Assembly (NCBI RefSeq): GCF_000300815.1 | Contig: NZ_AMRX01000008.1 | Coordinates: forward strand, 705,524 to 769,523 | Direction: 5' to 3' | DNA length: 64,000 bases | Source: Gayadomonas joobiniege G7 | GTDB lineage: Bacteria > Pseudomonadota > Gammaproteobacteria > Enterobacterales > Alteromonadaceae | In this document: positions 1 through 9,415 of the stretch, piece by piece | Layout of the letters: every line of letters begins with the position of its first letter | Position numbering within the stretch: position 1 is the first letter of the stretch | The notes under the pieces: model-generated | Seen by the model: only the letters and a program-made list of their open reading frames with translations | Database searches by the model: none | What the model was told of the DNA's origin: nothing | Position numbers and translations under genes: made by a program

Positions 1-2
1 TG

Positions 3-1346
3 TTTGAGCGAGCTCAGCTTTATTATTTAAGTCGGGCGGTATTTTCGGCTGAACCTAGTGTAACAGAAACACTTAAAAATTGGCCGGGTCAGTGTAAAAA
101 CGGCGGGCTGTCCAGCTGCACTTTAACGCGAATTTTATTTTCTCGCAGCTATCGGCTGGCGGTTTTTCAATTAGAGCAGCTAAAAGGTTCCGCGCGTAAA
201 AATCGCTTGCGGATATTCCACAGAGACAACGACGACCAGTCCGCTTGGTGGGGCGTGGTGTGTTATATATGGGAGTGGATACTCTTTGCGGGTTTACTGT
301 CGCTGTTTGGCTGGTTAACCCCGCAAGGAGTCGCGCCATTTGATTTTTATCAATTGTTTTATTCTGAATATTGGCAGTTGATTTCGGCGACGCTTATCTA
401 TGTTTGTTTTGCGTTGGTTTCTCCTTTTTATTTAGCTGGTGGCTTTAGCCTTTATTTAAACCGGCGAGTCATGCTTGAAGCTTGGGATATTGAGTTAGCT
501 TTTAAAAAAATACGTCAACGCCTAGTCTCAAAAGTCAGTGTGTTTGTGATGTGTGCGTTTTGTTTTACCGGTGTTTCTACAACTTTTTCTCCGGTGCATG
601 CGAACCCACCAAAAGTAAATATAAACCTCAGTGCGCCCAAAGGGGTTAAAAACACTGATGTTGCAGAGCAAACCAAACGGATGCAAACAAAGCTTGCGAA
701 TACGCAAAAATTAATCGATCAGGTTTATCAAAAAGAGCCGTTTAAAAATGTAAAAACCACTAAACATTTAGTTTGGGTGGGGCCAGATTTAAGTGTTTCT
801 AGCGATTTTGATTTAAGTTTTTTGGCCGAGTTTATTAAGTCTATTAGCTTGTTTATTGAAATAATGCTCTGGGCAATTTTTATTATTGGTTTTTTTGCCT
901 TGGTATTTTATCTCCGCAAACATCTCTTTTTTTGGCGCAAATTTAAAAAAGTAGATCTGGCTGAAAAAGTGCAAATGCCTGATTTTATTGTCGATGATAG
1001 ATCTGAATATGCCATAACTAATTGTCACCAGTTTATCCAGTTAGTTGAAACAGCGATAGCAAATGCCGATTTTAGATTCGCTCTGTCGTTAATTATCCGT
1101 TTTAGTTTGCACCAAATGAGTCAAGCTTATCGCGTTCGTTTGAGTCGCTCGATGACGGAGCAAGAGTGCCTAAATAGTCTTAAACAAGAGGTCCCCACAG
1201 CGATTTATGAACATATAGCGGCGGTTTTTAAGCTATGGATACAACTCGCTTGGGCGCATAGATCCGCGCAGCATGACGAAGTGCAATCGCTTTATCAAAA
1301 AAGTATCGAGCTCTTTGTGCATTCAAAAAAAGCGGAGGCAAAATAA
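3..1346 (+). CDS. DUF4129-like membrane protein, 5'-truncated by window edge
   Basis: The reading frame is open from the first bases of the window, so the true start lies upstream; an internal TTG at 207 is not a convincing start. The visible 447 codons contain several hydrophobic segments. Two lie around the TrpGlu-Trp-Ile-Leu stretch near base 270 and near base 390, followed by a motif 'YLNRRVMLEAWDIELAFK' near base 460 that is typical of large membrane proteins in MoxR clusters. One more membrane span lies near base 860. The C-terminal part (ADFRFALSLIIRFSLHQ, then a TEQECL motif) resembles the DUF4129 domain. Its stop codon shares one base with the next ATG (TAATG), so it is translationally coupled to the DUF4350 gene. 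Function is unknown; by context it belongs to a MoxR/DUF58 membrane-associated complex. The family call is by motif memory and moderately sure. Confidence 0.7.
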   Translation, partial: FERAQLYYLSRAVFSAEPSVTETLKNWPGQCKNGGLSSCTLTRILFSRSYRLAVFQLEQLKGSARKNRLRIFHRDNDDQSAWWGVVCYIWEWILFAGLLSLFGWLTPQGVAPFDFYQLFYSEYWQLISATLIYVCFALVSPFYLAGGFSLYLNRRVMLEAWDIELAFKKIRQRLVSKVSVFVMCAFCFTGVSTTFSPVHANPPKVNINLSAPKGVKNTDVAEQTKRMQTKLANTQKLIDQVYQKEPFKNVKTTKHLVWVGPDLSVSSDFDLSFLAEFIKSISLFIEIMLWAIFIIGFFALVFYLRKHLFFWRKFKKVDLAEKVQMPDFIVDDRSEYAITNCHQFIQLVETAIANADFRFALSLIIRFSLHQMSQAYRVRLSRSMTEQECLNSLKQEVPTAIYEHIAAVFKLWIQLAWAHRSAQHDEVQSLYQKSIELFVHSKKAEAK

Positions 1347-2611
1347 TGCGGATACTAGCCCATTGGCGTTGGTTCATCAGTGTATTTTTGCTCTTGCTGA
1401 TTGCCTGGTTTTGTTATCAAAACTTTGTTTGGAAACAAAAAAAAATCGTTTTAGGGCTCCCCGACGATGTGATGCAGCAGCCATTTTTGGCATTACAAGG
1501 TTTTGCCGAGTTAAATAATCAAGATTTGCTCGTGTCGACTGAGTATCCGCTACTTTTTTCTCAGCAAGCCGAAAGACAGCTAGTACCGAACAAAAATGGC
1601 GTTTTAATCATAGGGCATAGTGACCAGTTGATCACAGCTCGGCAAGCTGAGGCTATTTTAGCTTGGGTCGAACAGGGCGGCCATTTAATTTTTGCCACCG
1701 ATGCGGCTATGTATCGACAATTAAGAGATATTTATGACCCGCTTTGGTTAAAATTCCAGATCAGGCTGAGTTTTCCTACATCGGCTGAATTTCAGCGCAG
1801 ACAGGAGAATAAGCAACTTGAAACAAAAGAAACACTCGAGCCACAAGATAACACAGAAGCAGAGCAAAAAAATGAAGCAGAAGCGAACAGTGAAGTTGTA
1901 AAATCACCTGAATACCAAAGCCAAATAAACACAGCTGATGGCCAAGTCTTTTACGTAAACTTGAACAAAAGTTACCGCATTCAGATCCCACAAGAGACAG
2001 AAATCATAAATTACAGTGCTGATCGACATGGTTATACTTTTGTTCAATTCAAACGCCAACAAGGTTTGGTTAGTTTGCTGACCCATATAGATCTTTGGAA
2101 CAATATCCAGCTAGCGGACGCCAATAATGGTTATTTTTATCAATGGTTAACAACGTCATCAACAGATATTTTATTGATGCATTCGGTTGCCAAAGAGACT
2201 TGGTTAGTCCGTTTGAGTAAATGGTCGCCCATGTTAATCGCCTGTCTTATCCTTTACATTTTATTTTTTGTTTGGCGGCAAGCTGTGCGTTTTGGACCCG
2301 CTTACCAGCTGGATGAAACCAGTGTTCAATTTTTTAATCAACATATTGAAGCGGCCGGTGATTATTATTGGCAACATGGGCAAAGCGATCGTTTAATAGA
2401 TGCCCTGCAAAGCGAAGTGTTAGAGTTGGCTCAGCGGCGCTGGCCGGGGTTTGCAAGTTGGCCCGAACAAACACGTATTTTGCATTTGCATGAGCAAACT
2501 GAATTACCGCAAGCTGATATTCAGGCGGCACTCAATACAGCTAAACACAAAAGTGAAGATAGCTTTACGCTACAGGTGCAAGTGCTACAAAAAATAAGGA
2601 AAATAATATGA
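1346..2611 (+). CDS. DUF4350 domain-containing membrane protein
   Basis: A 421-residue protein with one N-terminal membrane anchor (about residues 8-24) and one C-terminal anchor (about 290-310, LIACLILYILFFVWRQ). The segment between them is probably periplasmic. Around residues 85-115 it has the DUF4350 pattern: a 'GVLIIGHSDQLITARQAEAI' strand-helix followed by W-V-E-Q-G-G-H-L. Residues about 152-195 form a low-complexity Glu/Gln/Asn/Lys-rich insert, probably disordered. The start shares one base with the upstream stop and the end overlaps the MoxR start by four bases (ATGA), so the four genes form one operon. DUF4350 proteins are usual partners of MoxR and DUF58 proteins, but no biochemical role is established. 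Confidence 0.8.
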   Translation: MRILAHWRWFISVFLLLLIAWFCYQNFVWKQKKIVLGLPDDVMQQPFLALQGFAELNNQDLLVSTEYPLLFSQQAERQLVPNKNGVLIIGHSDQLITARQAEAILAWVEQGGHLIFATDAAMYRQLRDIYDPLWLKFQIRLSFPTSAEFQRRQENKQLETKETLEPQDNTEAEQKNEAEANSEVVKSPEYQSQINTADGQVFYVNLNKSYRIQIPQETEIINYSADRHGYTFVQFKRQQGLVSLLTHIDLWNNIQLADANNGYFYQWLTTSSTDILLMHSVAKETWLVRLSKWSPMLIACLILYILFFVWRQAVRFGPAYQLDETSVQFFNQHIEAAGDYYWQHGQSDRLIDALQSEVLELAQRRWPGFASWPEQTRILHLHEQTELPQADIQAALNTAKHKSEDSFTLQVQVLQKIRKII

Positions 2612-3588
2612 ATGAAACCGCATTAAGTGAATCTGATCTCGCGCAGGCAAGTGAATGGATAACACAATTAAAGCAGTCAGTCACACGCACCTTAATTGGC
2701 CAAGAAGCTGTGGTCGATCAAGTGATAAAATGTTTATTGGCGGGCGGGCACTTGTTATTAGAAGGTGTGCCGGGTTTAGGTAAAACCCTGTTGGTGCGTG
2801 CACTCGCTCAATCTATATCGGTGAATCATCATAGGATCCAGTTTACGCCCGACTTAATGCCTGCCGATGTCACTGGTCATTCGTTATTAGATATGAAATC
2901 TGGCCAATATCAAGTGCGTAAAGGGCCCGCTTTTACTAATTTATTGTTGGCTGATGAGATCAACCGAGCGCCAGCAAAAACGCAAGCCGCACTGTTAGAA
3001 GTCATGCAAGAGCAGCAAATCACCATTGATGGAAATAGTTATGTTTTGCCGTCTCCGTTTATGGTGTTAGCAACACAAAACCCAATTGATAACGAAGGGA
3101 CCTATCCGTTGCCAGAAGCCGAACTTGACCGTTTTATGATGAAAGTAGTCATAACTTATCCGAGTTTAGCAGACGAAATCAGGCTATCGTTAATGAACAC
3201 CGGCTTGCAAAAAAATACCAGTTTTAGCAAAAAGATTGATCCTGTCTTAACGGGTGAACAAGTTCAAACGCTAAAACATTGGGCGAGCCAAGTGATTGCC
3301 GATGACAAAATTGTAGAGTACGCCGTGGCTATCGTGCGGGCAACGCGTCAATGGAATGGCTTTGAATTTGGTGCAGGGGTTAGAGCCAGCATTGCACTGA
3401 TAAAAGCAGCTAAGGTCAATGCGTTAGCACGCGGGCAAAATTTTGTTAGCCCAGATGAAGTGAAACAAAGTGTTATTGATGTGCTACGCCATAGAGTTAG
3501 GGTTTCGGCTGAACGGGAAATCGAAGGGGTTACCGCTGAACAATTGCTGCATGAGCTAATAAGCAGCATAGAAGTGCCAAGACAATGA
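2608..3588 (+). CDS. MoxR-family AAA+ ATPase
   Basis: A 326-residue cytosolic ATPase of normal MoxR length. The Walker A motif GVPGLGKT is at residues 53-60 and the Walker B region LLLADEINR at 112-120. Next come the family's 'ATQNPID' sensor stretch and the LPEAELDRF arginine-finger region, and then the C-terminal AAA lid. MoxR ATPases are thought to act as chaperones that insert metals or remodel von Willebrand factor A proteins; the adjacent DUF58 protein is the expected partner. It overlaps both neighbours by four bases (ATGA), so the genes are translationally coupled. Membership of the family is clear; the client protein is not known. Confidence 0.95.
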   Translation: MNETALSESDLAQASEWITQLKQSVTRTLIGQEAVVDQVIKCLLAGGHLLLEGVPGLGKTLLVRALAQSISVNHHRIQFTPDLMPADVTGHSLLDMKSGQYQVRKGPAFTNLLLADEINRAPAKTQAALLEVMQEQQITIDGNSYVLPSPFMVLATQNPIDNEGTYPLPEAELDRFMMKVVITYPSLADEIRLSLMNTGLQKNTSFSKKIDPVLTGEQVQTLKHWASQVIADDKIVEYAVAIVRATRQWNGFEFGAGVRASIALIKAAKVNALARGQNFVSPDEVKQSVIDVLRHRVRVSAEREIEGVTAEQLLHELISSIEVPRQ

Positions 3589-4925
3589 AGTTAATCAGTG
3601 TTCGTCCTACTTGCCAGGCCCTTATTTGGATCTCAGTTTTAATTGGTTACGCAATTGTTTGGCCAATACTGCAAGAGGCTCAGATCATTCAAGGGGACGA
3701 TGCAATTTATTATGCGGTGTTTGTCATTTTTATTTTGTTATTTTGCATTGATGTCATGCTTGCTTTAAAACGCCCGCCTGCCATTTGCATAAGTCGAGCG
3801 CACGAAACCAATATTTCTTTGGGTGTTGAGCAGGTTATTCAATTAACCGTTGAAAATAAATCAGATACTTTTATAACCCTTGATTTGGTTGATGATGTTC
3901 CGCCGCTTTGGCGGCAGCTCGGCCGTCAGTTGACGGTTAAAATAGCGGCTCAAAGTAGCGCACGAATAGGGTATAAGGTGTTAGCGACCAGACGCGGTCG
4001 GTATACGCTAGATGCCACTTTTGTCCGATTAGATTCAAAGTTTAGTTTTGTTCAAATATGTTGGCGTTATCCGCTTAAAACTGAGGTTAAGGTCTTTCCA
4101 AACTTTTCTGCAATCGCCCATGTAGAGGGGTTAAATGGGCGTCTAAATTTAACTCAGGCCGGCCTTAAAAAGTTTAATAAACGCGGCAGTGGCATGGATT
4201 TTCACCAACTAAGAGAATACCGCCAAGGTGATACCTTACGGCAATTAGATTGGGCCGCGACGGGGCGCTTTAATAAATTGATCTCGCGCGAATATCAGGA
4301 AGAAAAAAATCAAAATATTAGCATTTTGTTAGATGCGGGCAAACGCATGTGTGTTAAAGATGGACAAATGAGTTATTTTGATCGCGCACTTAACGCCTTG
4401 ATCTTATTAAGTTATACGGTTTTAAAAAATAGCGATCAATTAAGTTTTATGAGTTTTGGCGAATCAACCCGCTGGCTTGGTAAAATAAAAGGGGTGAAAC
4501 AAGTCAGCCAGATTCTAAATCACTTTTTTGATTTGTATCCGAGTTCTGCCGCGAGTGATTATTTAATGGCAGCGCAAGCTTTGCTAAATAAGCAGCACAA
4601 ACGCAGTTTAGTGTTATTGGTGACCTGTTTACGGGATGAAGATTTTTCCGACCTCAGTGAAGCTTGTCGGCTGTTGCAGAAAAAGCATATGGTTGCCGTG
4701 ATCAGTGTTCGTGAAACCCTTTATCAAGAGATGCGAGCAGCGCCTGTCGCCAGCTTTGAGCAAGCCATTTCGCACAGTTCGGCGGCATTGATGCAGCAAA
4801 AAATAAATAAACAGATAAACCTGTTACGGCACCAAGGCGTGATCTGCTTTCAAGTGAATAGCACAGAAATAAGCAGTCACATTTTGAATACGTATTTATC
4901 TATTAAAAAGAGTGGTTTGTTATAA
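3585..4925 (+). CDS. DUF58 domain-containing protein
   Basis: A 446-residue protein with two hydrophobic segments in the first 55 residues. A beta-rich region follows, then the diagnostic DUF58 block around residues 205-240: FHQLREYRQGDTLRQLDW, then the ATGR and ISREYQEE stretches. The remainder, with an ISILLDAG strand and later 'SLVLLVTCLRDEDFS', looks like a von Willebrand factor A fold with a degenerate metal site. It is the last gene of the MoxR operon and starts inside the moxR stop codon. The family is well recognised as the MoxR partner; its exact role (cell-envelope or stress related) is not established. Confidence 0.9.
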   Translation: MKLISVRPTCQALIWISVLIGYAIVWPILQEAQIIQGDDAIYYAVFVIFILLFCIDVMLALKRPPAICISRAHETNISLGVEQVIQLTVENKSDTFITLDLVDDVPPLWRQLGRQLTVKIAAQSSARIGYKVLATRRGRYTLDATFVRLDSKFSFVQICWRYPLKTEVKVFPNFSAIAHVEGLNGRLNLTQAGLKKFNKRGSGMDFHQLREYRQGDTLRQLDWAATGRFNKLISREYQEEKNQNISILLDAGKRMCVKDGQMSYFDRALNALILLSYTVLKNSDQLSFMSFGESTRWLGKIKGVKQVSQILNHFFDLYPSSAASDYLMAAQALLNKQHKRSLVLLVTCLRDEDFSDLSEACRLLQKKHMVAVISVRETLYQEMRAAPVASFEQAISHSSAALMQQKINKQINLLRHQGVICFQVNSTEISSHILNTYLSIKKSGLL

Positions 4926-4950
4926 GCCTGCTGTTCATGGCAGGCTTATA
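4921..4950. terminator. Bidirectional hairpin between convergent genes
   Basis: A perfect 11-bp inverted repeat (4921-4931 with 4940-4950) encloses an 8-nt loop. It overlaps the DUF58 stop codon and lies just before the 3' end of the convergent membrane-protein gene. The flanking sequence is A/T-rich but has no long T-run on either side, so it could serve both directions weakly. Confidence 0.6.
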
Positions 4951-4959
4951 TTCAGTCTA

Positions 4960-5739
4960 TTAAGCCGATTTAAGAAAAATAGCTTTGTAGCTAGTGTAAA
5001 GCGAGGCGAACATAACTGGCATTAAAATTAAAAAGCCCAAACCGACTGGGATCATAGCTAAAAACATCAAAATAATCATGATTAAGCTGTAAATAAAAAA
5101 TGGTATTATGTTTTTTAAACAGCCGATAAAACTAAGTTTTAATGCGTTAAAAATGGAGGTTTTATGAAAGATAATCAACGCGGGGGCAAACCAAACCGCC
5201 ATCATCATTGGAATATAAAATGCCGTTGCGATAAGGCCAGACAATAAAAATTGCTGCGGGTCTATGTTTGCAAACGCTTCAGGGTTTTCATTTCCCATCA
5301 TAAGATCTAAATATACAGGACCGATGCTAGCAACCATAATGACACTGCTGATAATGCTTAATAATAGAGACAGTAAAATAAGCTTGCCCGCTGCTAATTT
5401 AAAACCACTAAATAAATATGAAACTTTAAATTTTTCGCCTTTATCAACCTGTTGGCTTCCATAAACCAAACCTGCACCCCACACATAGGTGGTTAACATC
5501 ATAAAAATACTGCCGATGAGCGGGATAATATTAATGGCTATCATAATAATAAAACCTAACAAGCAGGTCAGTATCCAACCGCCCGGAGAGGCTTTAAACA
5601 ACGAGAACGCACTTTTAATCCATTGCCAACCTTGGCCAGCTGACTTTTTTTGTGGATCTGTGAATTGGAGATCTTTTTGTTCGAGAGGTACATCAAGATC
5701 GGCTTCTGGTGCTTGGTAGGGGTTATTGACGTTTTCCAT
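4960..5739 (-). CDS. BPSS1780-like integral membrane protein
   Basis: I chose the ATG at 5739 (259 residues) because AAGGAAG lies 6-7 bases upstream; an ATG further out at 5763 has no such site. The N-terminus carries the 'NPYQAPEADL' motif common to a group of membrane proteins with a soluble Pro/Asp-rich leader. It is followed by several hydrophobic helices, about five or six between residues 50 and 255. The pattern matches the BPSS1780 family (DUF-type, function unknown). It converges on the MoxR operon and is divergent from the sulfatase at 5985. No catalytic motif is visible. Confidence 0.7.
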   Translation of the reverse strand: MENVNNPYQAPEADLDVPLEQKDLQFTDPQKKSAGQGWQWIKSAFSLFKASPGGWILTCLLGFIIMIAINIIPLIGSIFMMLTTYVWGAGLVYGSQQVDKGEKFKVSYLFSGFKLAAGKLILLSLLLSIISSVIMVASIGPVYLDLMMGNENPEAFANIDPQQFLLSGLIATAFYIPMMMAVWFAPALIIFHKTSIFNALKLSFIGCLKNIIPFFIYSLIMIILMFLAMIPVGLGFLILMPVMFASLYTSYKAIFLKSA

Positions 5740-5851
5740 TAAACTTCCTTTTATTGTTAACAAAACCTTATTTTGGCAGGCAATTATTAATAGCGCAATA
5801 ATTGTTGGTTAATAAATTGTAATTTATTCATGTTTAAAGGATTGACCAAAA

Positions 5852-5864
5852 TACGCTTAGCGTA
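5852..5864. promoter_or_regulatory. Possible operator: 6-1-6 inverted repeat
   Basis: TACGCTTAGCGTA is a perfect inverted repeat around a single central base. It lies in the 245-bp gap between the divergent membrane-protein gene and the sulfatase gene, just after a TTGACC hexamer at 5842-5847. A regulator-binding site is plausible, but nothing in the window identifies the regulator. Confidence 0.3.
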
Positions 5865-5984
5865 CAAAGCGCTTACAGCATATTTGCGGTTAAAAATTGC
5901 GGTTATTACCGATTGACTGGTTTTATATATTGAGTTTGTTTCGCAGAGACAGGATTATTAGACCTGAGTTTGGAGTTTTAATTT

Positions 5985-7463
5985 GTGAGAATATTATTAA
6001 GTTTATTATTGGCTGCGAGTTTTAGTGTGAGTGCAGCAAAACCCAATATTGTGTTTATCTTAGTTGATGATCTAGGCTGGGGCGATGTTAGTTATAACGG
6101 AAGCCAGTGGGTCGAAACCCCAAATATTGACCGATTGGCCGCGAACGGTCAAATTTTTGATAACGCCTACATGTATCCAACCTGTTCGCCATCACGCGCG
6201 GCATTAGCGACTGGTAAACATGCGTTTCGAACTCAAGTTTATAATGTGCCCGTTTTAGAACGGGGTAATGCAAAAACCAATTTATTTTCACGTTGGACCG
6301 TTGAGAAAAAACACAAGTTTTATTCACAAGTTTTGGCAGAGCACGGCTACACCCTTGGCCACTTTGGTAAATGGCATTTGGTGGGACCTAACCCAGATTT
6401 AGAAAAAGATTACCCGTTTGCTAAAAAACTGAGCCAACCAGACAATGGTGATATGAGTTGGCTGCCAGCGCATCAAAGTGACAAATATAAAGCCTATTAT
6501 CCACGCGGCCGCGGCTATTCGGTTAACCTTGGTGGTACTTGGTGGGGCGATCCAGCACGTGGTTATGACAAAGGGTATAAATCTGCCAGCGGCGGTTATC
6601 ATGCTCCTTTTAAAAACCCTTTTATAACTGATAAACCATCGGATGATTGGTTAACCGATCGGATGACGGATGAAGCCATTCAATTTATGCAAGCCAATAA
6701 AAATAAGCCGTTTTTTGTTAACTTGCATTATTATTCTGTACACAGACCCAGTGTTGCACGTAGCCCTGAACTACTCAAAAAGTATCAAAATAAAACAATC
6801 GACCCTATTACAGGTAAAGACGCGAGCAAACAAAAAGAACTTGCGGCTTATGGGACTTTAGTTGAAAACATGGACGACAATGTGGGGCGTTTGATTGACT
6901 ATTTAAATGCATCTGGTTTACGTGAGAATACCTTGGTTATTTTTACGTCGGATAACGGGTTTAATGGGTTCCAATCAAAAGATAAACGTTTTAGAGGTGC
7001 AAAAGGTGATATTTACGAAGGGGGGATCAAAGTGCCTTTGCTTGTAAACTGGCCGCAAAAAATCCCAGCAGGTCGCACTGATGCGCTGGTATCCGTAGTG
7101 GATTATTTTGCCACCTTTGCAGATGTTGCCGGTATACAAGATAGTGCAGTCGAAGAGACAGACGGGCGCAGTTTTTGGCCATTGGCGCAAGGCAAAAAAT
7201 TGGCTGACCGAGCCATTTATTGGCATTTGGCCAGCGCCTATAAGCAGCCGCCTTTGTCTGTGATTAGAGAAGGCAATTGGAAGCTTATTCAGTTTTTAAA
7301 TTCAGGCAAAGTTGAGTTGTATGATTTACAAAACGATCAGCGCGAGCAACACAATCTGGCTGAAAAAAACACCGCCCAAGCGGATAAGTTATTGGCTAAA
7401 CTTGTGCACTGGCGTAAAAGTAATAAAGTGCCACTGCCACCGGCATCTAAATTAGCCTATTAA
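5985..7463 (+). CDS. Exported S1-family sulfatase
   Basis: A 492-residue formylglycine-dependent sulfatase that would hydrolyse sulfate esters, probably on algal polysaccharide or its oligosaccharides, in the periplasm. It starts with GTG after a GGAG. A signal peptide covers about residues 1-17 (cleavage near SVSA). The metal-binding DDLGWGD is at 28-34 and the canonical maturation motif CSPSR at 67-71, where Cys67 becomes formylglycine. A second metal-site stretch (SDNGFNG) and the GKWHL motif are also present. Maturation would need a formylglycine-generating enzyme or anSME, which is not in the window. The DUF5060 glycoside hydrolase follows 136 bp later on the same strand, suggesting a shared substrate. 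The S1 subfamily and the exact substrate cannot be assigned by eye. Confidence 0.93.
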   Translation: MRILLSLLLAASFSVSAAKPNIVFILVDDLGWGDVSYNGSQWVETPNIDRLAANGQIFDNAYMYPTCSPSRAALATGKHAFRTQVYNVPVLERGNAKTNLFSRWTVEKKHKFYSQVLAEHGYTLGHFGKWHLVGPNPDLEKDYPFAKKLSQPDNGDMSWLPAHQSDKYKAYYPRGRGYSVNLGGTWWGDPARGYDKGYKSASGGYHAPFKNPFITDKPSDDWLTDRMTDEAIQFMQANKNKPFFVNLHYYSVHRPSVARSPELLKKYQNKTIDPITGKDASKQKELAAYGTLVENMDDNVGRLIDYLNASGLRENTLVIFTSDNGFNGFQSKDKRFRGAKGDIYEGGIKVPLLVNWPQKIPAGRTDALVSVVDYFATFADVAGIQDSAVEETDGRSFWPLAQGKKLADRAIYWHLASAYKQPPLSVIREGNWKLIQFLNSGKVELYDLQNDQREQHNLAEKNTAQADKLLAKLVHWRKSNKVPLPPASKLAY

Positions 7464-7489
7464 TTGTTACCCCAGATATTTTCGATCCG

Positions 7490-7533
7490 CCCCCAGTGCC
7501 GTTAAACAGTGCCGGTAAATAATGTGCTGGGGG
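7490..7533. other. Long-loop hairpin downstream of sulfatase gene
   Basis: CCCCCAG at 7490-7496 is complementary to CTGGGGG at 7527-7533. The loop is about 30 nt, and a short T-run follows (7538-7542). This may be an imperfect terminator for the sulfatase gene or a folded leader for the following hydrolase gene. Confidence 0.35.
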
Positions 7534-7599
7534 AACATTTTTGATTTAAACTTTGCAAAAGTGTAAAAATAGTATATTTTTCTTCTATTCTTATGTGCA

Positions 7600-9408
7600 A
7601 TGGTGAATTCAAAAGTGAAAAACCTATATTTTTTGAGTGTGCTTGCCGTGATGTTACCCGCATGCGCAAGCTTAGATAAACCGGTAGAATCAGTACAGCT
7701 TTATCAAACAGTGACATTGGATATTGAAGGTCCGAATGTTACAGAACAAGATCAAGTTAACCCCTTTACTGATTATAGAGTCATGGTGGAATTTACCCAT
7801 GCCGAAAAACAAGTTTTAGTGCGTGGTTATTTTGCCGGTGACGGTCAGGCAGCTGAGTCGAGCGCCTCGGAGGGTGATCTCTGGCAGGTTAATTTTAGTC
7901 CAGATCTGCCGGGGCAGTGGAACTATCAGGTGCATTTTGATACTGGTAAAGATATTGCGCTCAGTTCAGATTTAACGCAAGGTGAAGAAACTGACTTTGA
8001 CGGCGAAACAGGTCAATTGCAAGTGGATAGCCGCGCAGTAGGCTTGGGTCGTTTAACGGTGCAAGATGGTTATTTTTACCCGTTAGGGCAAACCCAGCCA
8101 AAATTAAAAGTGGGGGCTAATAGCCCAGAAAATCTATTTGGTTATACAGATTTTGATGGCACTTATCGGGTACAGCCGAATAAGGAAGATGAAGGCAAAG
8201 CGCAAGATACACATTTGCATACGTTTGAACCTCATGCAAGAGACTGGCATAAAGGTGATATAAGCTGGCAAGGAAAAGGTAAAAATTTAATTGGAGCATT
8301 AAACTATTTAACCGCTGAGCAAATGAATGCCGTTTATTTTATCACTATGAATATTAAAGGAGACGGCAAAGATACTTGGCCGTATCTTGATCATAAAACC
8401 TTAGACAGATTTGATGTGAGTAAATTGGCTCAATGGCAAAAAGTGTTTGAGCATATGCAAAACAAAGGTTTGATCATGCATGTCGTATTGCAAGAAACTG
8501 AAAATGAAACACTGTTAGATGATGGTGATACGGGTTATTATCGTAAATTGTACCTAAATGAAATGATTGCTAGGTTTGCTCATTTTCGTGGCGTAATTTG
8601 GAATATTGGCGAAGAAAACGGTCCGGTTAAATGGTCGCCAGTCGGCCAAACGCCCGAGCAGGTGATAACAATGGCGCGCTATATTAAAGCACAAGACCCG
8701 TACAAGAATCCTGTATTAGTGCATAGTCATGCGTCGCAAAAACACAAACAAGAAACCTTGACTGGTTTATTAGGCGAAGCCAGTATTGATGGCATCTCAT
8801 TACAGGTAGACCAACCCGCTCGTGTAACACAAGATATTCAATATTGGCAAAAAGCGTCAAAAGAGGCAGGGCATTTATGGGCGATTTCGATGGATGAAAT
8901 AGGTATCTGGCATACTGGCGCTCGACCGGACAAAGATAATCCGAGCCACCAAGATATGCGAACTCAAGTGTTATGGCCTGCCATGTTCAACCGAGTAAGT
9001 GGCATTGAATGGTATTTTGGTTACCGCTACGCACACAACGATCTGGATGCAGAAGATTGGCGTTCTCGCAGTTTGTTGTGGCAGCAAACTGCAAAAGCAA
9101 AAGCCTTTTTTGAAGACGCTCAATTATATTCGTTAACAAGCACTTGTAGCGAAGCAAAAGACAAGAGTTTTTATTGTTTAACCGACCAAAGTGGTCGCCG
9201 AGCTTTGTTATATTTGCCAAATTGGGAAAAAGCGACTTTCAAATCGAATTTGAGTGGTCGCTTCAAAGTGAGGTTTTTTAACCCATTGTCGGGCCAGTGG
9301 CACGCTCGAGAACAATTGTTGACGATAACACCAGGCCAGATGGTAAGATTAACGGATTACCCAGATAACAAACAAGCAGACTGGGCTATTGAGTTAATTC
9401 GACATTAA
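7600..9408 (+). CDS. DUF5060-type glycoside hydrolase lipoprotein
   Basis: A 602-residue lipoprotein: a short hydrophobic signal ends in the lipobox LPAC with Cys22, so the enzyme is membrane-anchored. An N-terminal beta-sandwich of about 100 residues (the 'DYRVMVEFTHAEK', 'LPGQWNYQVHFD' pattern) matches DUF5060. It is followed by 'FYPLGQTQPKL' and a TIM-barrel-like region. Candidate catalytic acids are Glu338/Glu339 in 'VIWNIGEENG' (strand-4-like) and Glu433 in 'AISMDEIG' (strand-7-like), about 95 residues apart as in clan GH-A retaining enzymes; this assignment is inference. The C-terminus looks like a collagen-binding-type sandwich ('RRALLYLPNW', 'FNPLSGQW'). Such proteins occur in agar, porphyran and carrageenan loci. 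acpH starts 8 bp downstream. Confidence 0.8.
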   Translation: MVNSKVKNLYFLSVLAVMLPACASLDKPVESVQLYQTVTLDIEGPNVTEQDQVNPFTDYRVMVEFTHAEKQVLVRGYFAGDGQAAESSASEGDLWQVNFSPDLPGQWNYQVHFDTGKDIALSSDLTQGEETDFDGETGQLQVDSRAVGLGRLTVQDGYFYPLGQTQPKLKVGANSPENLFGYTDFDGTYRVQPNKEDEGKAQDTHLHTFEPHARDWHKGDISWQGKGKNLIGALNYLTAEQMNAVYFITMNIKGDGKDTWPYLDHKTLDRFDVSKLAQWQKVFEHMQNKGLIMHVVLQETENETLLDDGDTGYYRKLYLNEMIARFAHFRGVIWNIGEENGPVKWSPVGQTPEQVITMARYIKAQDPYKNPVLVHSHASQKHKQETLTGLLGEASIDGISLQVDQPARVTQDIQYWQKASKEAGHLWAISMDEIGIWHTGARPDKDNPSHQDMRTQVLWPAMFNRVSGIEWYFGYRYAHNDLDAEDWRSRSLLWQQTAKAKAFFEDAQLYSLTSTCSEAKDKSFYCLTDQSGRRALLYLPNWEKATFKSNLSGRFKVRFFNPLSGQWHAREQLLTITPGQMVRLTDYPDNKQADWAIELIRH

Positions 9409-9415
9409 GGCCGCG

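Noticed and set aside
207..1346. TTG at 207 as the true start of the first gene
   Set aside because: The frame stays open upstream to the window edge with sensible protein sequence, so the gene is better read as truncated.
7553..7578. Promoter TTGCAA/TATATT before the DUF5060 gene
   Set aside because: The spacing is only 14 bp, too short for a convincing sigma-70 promoter.
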